A stretch of DNA of 64,000 nucleotides from Bacillota bacterium (GTDB taxonomy: Bacteria > Bacillota_I > Bacilli_A > RF39 > UBA660), in the NCBI GenBank assembly GCA_015059245.1, contig SVAU01000001.1, positions 1 through 64,000 of the forward strand, given 5' to 3'. Shown here in pieces: positions 61,142 through 64,000 of the stretch. Within the stretch, counting starts at the first letter, position 1, and the number at the start of each line of letters is the position of its first letter. The notes below the pieces were generated by a model. That model did not search any database, was not told the origin of the DNA, and was given only the letters and a program-made list of their open reading frames with translations. Both the position numbers and the translations under genes were made by a program.

Positions 61142-62865
61142 TGAGTATTGATAGAGTTACAGAATATGCACAACAAGTTGTGGATGGAAAAATAATTTGT
61201 GGACATCTTCATAAACTTGCATGTCAAAGACATTTAAATGATTTAGCAAGACAAAATACAGATGAATTTCCTTATCATTGGGATATTAAAGCTAGTGAAC
61301 GAATACTTAATTATGCTGAAACTCTTACCATTGCTGAAGGTGGAGCACCTAAACCAGTAAAACTAATCGGATCACAAATATTCGATATCGGTTGTAGATT
61401 TGGGTGGAAAAACAAAAAAGGGTTTAGAAGGTTTAGACGTTCTTATAAATCCGAAGGAAGACAAAACGGAAAAACGTTTGAGAATGGTATTATAGGAACT
61501 TACATCGGAAATTTTTGTGGTTATAACTATGGTAAATTATTTACTGTAGCAACTAAAAAAAGACAATCAAGATTAGCATGGGAAGAGATGGCAAAGTTTA
61601 TTAAAGTAGATAAAGATTTACAAGATATGTTTGAGGTTAAAGATTACAAATCAATAATTGAATGCAAGCTTACTAACTCAACTATCGAAGCTTTATCTAA
61701 AGAAGCTGGTTTAGATGATGGATTTAGAAGTATCTTTTCTTCAATCGATGAAATACACCAGCATAAAGATAACAGGATATATAAAGCTATCTATAATGGT
61801 ACTGGTGCATTAGATGAAACCTTAGTAAGTATGATTACTACACGAGGTTTCGATATTGGTCCTGAATCATTTAGTTATGAAATGGACTCATATGCAATAA
61901 GAGTTCTAGAAGGTTCAGTAACTGCTGAAGACTTCTTTGTTGATATATTTGCATTAGACAAGGACGATGATATATGGAATGAAGAAAATTGGATAAAAGC
62001 TAATCCATACTTAGCAAGTACGGAAAAAGGTCTAGAAACATTAAGACAAGACTCCCAAACAGCTAAAGATATGGGAGGTAGTGATTTACGTGACTTCATA
62101 ACTAAAAGGCTTAATAAATGGGCAAGGGATGAAGATACACAATTCATTGACTTGGAAAAATGGGTAGCATGTGGAACTACTAAAACACTAGAAGAATTTA
62201 GAGGTTGCTCTTGTTATTGTGGAATAGACTTATCAAGTGGTGGAGATTTAACTAGTATTGCTCTAGAATTTCCTCACGAAGAAAAAATATATTTATATTC
62301 TCATTCCTTTATGCCTAAAGGTAGAATGCAAGAACATATTCAAACCGATATTGCTCCTTATGATATATGGGAACATAACGAACTAATAACTGTTACTGGT
62401 GGAGTAAATGAATTTAAAAACGATTATAAATTTATAATCGCTCATTTAAAAAAATTAATACAAGAATATGAATTAAATATAAAAGCCATTGGTTACGATC
62501 CTCATAATGCCGATGGTTTTTTAAGTGATTTAGAAGAACTAGGTGTACCACTTTTAGAAGTGACTCAATCTGCCAAGTTCTTAAATGATGCTACTGTAGA
62601 TATGCAACTAAATGTTAAGAGTGGAATAGTAGAATACAACAAACATAACGAGTTACTTAGTTGGTCTTTTTCTAATGCCAAAGTAGTAGCTAACTCATTT
62701 GGTGAAATAAAAGTAGATAAAGAACCTGGAGCTAGAACAAAACGAATAGATCCAGTAGATGCTGTAATAGATGCTCACGTAACTTATATGAAGTTCAAAG
62801 AAGATATAGATATCGAAGCAGAAATGACTAACTACTTACAAGCTATGGGATGGCACGAAGAATAG
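61141..62865 (+). CDS. terL: Terminase large subunit
   Basis: This 574-residue packaging ATPase and nuclease has the ATPase part EGRQNGKTFENG (Walker A variant), SSIDEIHQH (Walker B and catalytic Glu) and SMITTRG (coupling motif). The nuclease part has CGIDLSSGGDLTSIAL and IGYDPHNADGFL. The ending near ATNYLQAMGW is normal for the family. Packaging genes such as portal and protease should follow, but a membrane protein comes next instead. Confidence 0.94.
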   Translation: MSIDRVTEYAQQVVDGKIICGHLHKLACQRHLNDLARQNTDEFPYHWDIKASERILNYAETLTIAEGGAPKPVKLIGSQIFDIGCRFGWKNKKGFRRFRRSYKSEGRQNGKTFENGIIGTYIGNFCGYNYGKLFTVATKKRQSRLAWEEMAKFIKVDKDLQDMFEVKDYKSIIECKLTNSTIEALSKEAGLDDGFRSIFSSIDEIHQHKDNRIYKAIYNGTGALDETLVSMITTRGFDIGPESFSYEMDSYAIRVLEGSVTAEDFFVDIFALDKDDDIWNEENWIKANPYLASTEKGLETLRQDSQTAKDMGGSDLRDFITKRLNKWARDEDTQFIDLEKWVACGTTKTLEEFRGCSCYCGIDLSSGGDLTSIALEFPHEEKIYLYSHSFMPKGRMQEHIQTDIAPYDIWEHNELITVTGGVNEFKNDYKFIIAHLKKLIQEYELNIKAIGYDPHNADGFLSDLEELGVPLLEVTQSAKFLNDATVDMQLNVKSGIVEYNKHNELLSWSFSNAKVVANSFGEIKVDKEPGARTKRIDPVDAVIDAHVTYMKFKEDIDIEAEMTNYLQAMGWHEE

Positions 62866-62927
62866 ACTACTTATTTAATAATCCAAGATTTTCCTATTGT
62901 GATATAATTATTTTAGGAAGTGATTAT

Positions 62928-63935
62928 ATGAATAGAGAAAAATTATGGAAAACAATAAATATAGTTTTATTGTTTTTGTTACTATACGTAATACAAGCTG
63001 GAAGTTATCTAAATGCAGGAATATATACTGACCAACAATCAAATATGTATGCAGTGATTGATTTATTAATTATTTCTACAATATGTATGATAGTTCCATT
63101 AGTTTGGAGGATATTAAATCACCAAAAATTTGCATGTGAAAAAGGTAAAAAAATATGTAGATGGAACAGTATTATAGTACTTATTATATCGCTTATACTA
63201 AAAGCTGGTACTGAAATTGGATTAGTTGGTGGATTGGGATCTGTGGTTTATTACTATATTAATAAATGGTTATTTGTTGATGAAACTAAAAAAGATTCCG
63301 ATGAAAAGATTAAAAATACCAAACCAACTCAGAATAAAAGTAACAATGACATTAAGTATGTATGTGAAAAATGTAATCATCGTGTAAAAGATGATGACTT
63401 ATATTGTCCACATTGTGGCGATAGTCTTGTTGAAATTGAAGAAATAAAAAAAGAGATAAAAAATATAAATGAAAATATAACGAAAAAAGATTTAAAAGTT
63501 AAGAAAAAAACTATATACTGCAAAAATTGTGGTGGAAAATTAAACGATGATAAAAAATGTACTAAATGTGGTAAACAATACTTCAAATTAAATAAAACAA
63601 TATCATTATATATAGTTATTGGAATTCTAGTTTCTACAAATGTAATAACATTACTATTATATAACGATATAAGAAGAGATTATGGTTATTTCATAGATGG
63701 AGATTATTATGAAGACGTTGAAGGAGAGATTATTAATACTTGTGGAACAGCATTAGAGCAGATTAAGAATAAAAGAAAAATTAATTTCTTGGATGATTAT
63801 ATTGTTATAGTTCCAGAAGATAGTAAGTATTACTATAGTTATGATTGTTACATAGAGAATTATTCAAATTATGATTTTTATGCAACTAATATAGATAACG
63901 CTATAACAGAAGGATATAAAAAAGGAACTTGCTAG
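62928..63935 (+). CDS. Zinc-ribbon membrane protein (probable moron)
   Basis: This 335-residue protein starts at ATG 62928 after AGGAAGTGAT, with TGATATAAT (62899-62908 region) just upstream as its own promoter. It has several N-terminal membrane helices, two zinc ribbons (CEKC/CPHC and CKNC/CTKC) and another helix near 228-248, then a short outer domain with Cys. It is not a packaging or structural protein and is wedged between terL and the expected portal gene. Its base composition is like the host's. Confidence 0.7.
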   Translation: MNREKLWKTINIVLLFLLLYVIQAGSYLNAGIYTDQQSNMYAVIDLLIISTICMIVPLVWRILNHQKFACEKGKKICRWNSIIVLIISLILKAGTEIGLVGGLGSVVYYYINKWLFVDETKKDSDEKIKNTKPTQNKSNNDIKYVCEKCNHRVKDDDLYCPHCGDSLVEIEEIKKEIKNINENITKKDLKVKKKTIYCKNCGGKLNDDKKCTKCGKQYFKLNKTISLYIVIGILVSTNVITLLLYNDIRRDYGYFIDGDYYEDVEGEIINTCGTALEQIKNKRKINFLDDYIVIVPEDSKYYYSYDCYIENYSNYDFYATNIDNAITEGYKKGTC

Positions 63936-63955
63936 AAAGAGAATGTAAGATTGAT

Positions 63956-64000
63956 ATGAAAAAAATTCAAATAAGTGATTTAAGTGTTTTAACTATATTA
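63956..64000 (+). CDS. Possible start of the next gene (cut by window end)
   Basis: ATG opens a frame (MKKIQISDLSVLTIL) that runs to the last base. The ribosome site (GAGAATG) is weak. Too short to identify. Confidence 0.3.
   Translation, partial: MKKIQISDLSVLTIL

Noticed and set aside
63377..63586. 69-codon minus-strand frame in the zinc-ribbon gene
   Set aside because: Mirror of the Cys/Lys-rich coding sequence; no start signals.

Overview
The window is a very AT-rich stretch of a low-GC, Gram-positive-type genome. Peptidoglycan genes (alr, murI, an M15 peptidase), sortase-type surface proteins, a T-box leader, SpoIVB and a dnaG-rpoD-trmK operon place it among Firmicutes. The composition and the many small orphan membrane proteins suggest an uncultured gut Bacilli or Tenericutes-like lineage (RF39 or Erysipelotrichia-like). 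That placement is inference; there is no rRNA here. Translation follows the standard bacterial code with TGG for Trp, yet none of the 47 chromosomal genes read here ends in TGA.

Positions 1-48.2 kb are chromosome, almost all on the plus strand, in short transcription units each closed by a hairpin-T-run terminator, often with the next gene's TATAAT lying just beyond. In order: the 3' end of a short alaS; small hypotheticals; a TrhA/hemolysin III protein; two paralogous secreted NPNTG proteins; alr; a YhcG-type nuclease between direct repeats; a thioester adhesin; dnaG-rpoD-trmK; a prepilin peptidase, M15 peptidase and lipoprotein facing a divergent GspE/PilB-like ATPase; a Val-type T-box ahead of an HD protein and valS; a small alarmone synthetase; a Tam41-like CDP-diacylglycerol synthase; xseAB; two WG-repeat membrane proteins; a SpoIVB-type protease; a long run of orphan coiled-coil, zinc-ribbon and membrane proteins; two tRNAs; a phosphodiesterase-HD pair; murI; and further orphans.

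From about 48.4 kb to the end lies the left part of a prophage. A large serine integrase marks the junction, which cuts a host ABC-transporter ATPase gene inside its Walker A motif. Then come a repressor/Cro switch with three matching operators, a replisome organizer, an ERF/YqaJ recombination pair, SSBs, RusA, a radical SAM enzyme, a late-regulator-like protein, a PAPS-reductase-like enzyme, HNH, ParB-like and ABC-GNAT proteins, both terminase subunits and a zinc-ribbon membrane moron. Capsid and tail genes and the right attachment site lie beyond the window.

The points most worth a second look are: absence of TGA stops in the host against their use in the prophage; four promoters matching the sigma-H consensus, one ahead of dnaG-rpoD; the bacterial Tam41 homologue; the GspE-like ATPase with altered catalytic motifs; an ABC-GNAT phage protein split at a T9 run; and families of orphan envelope proteins sharing domains.
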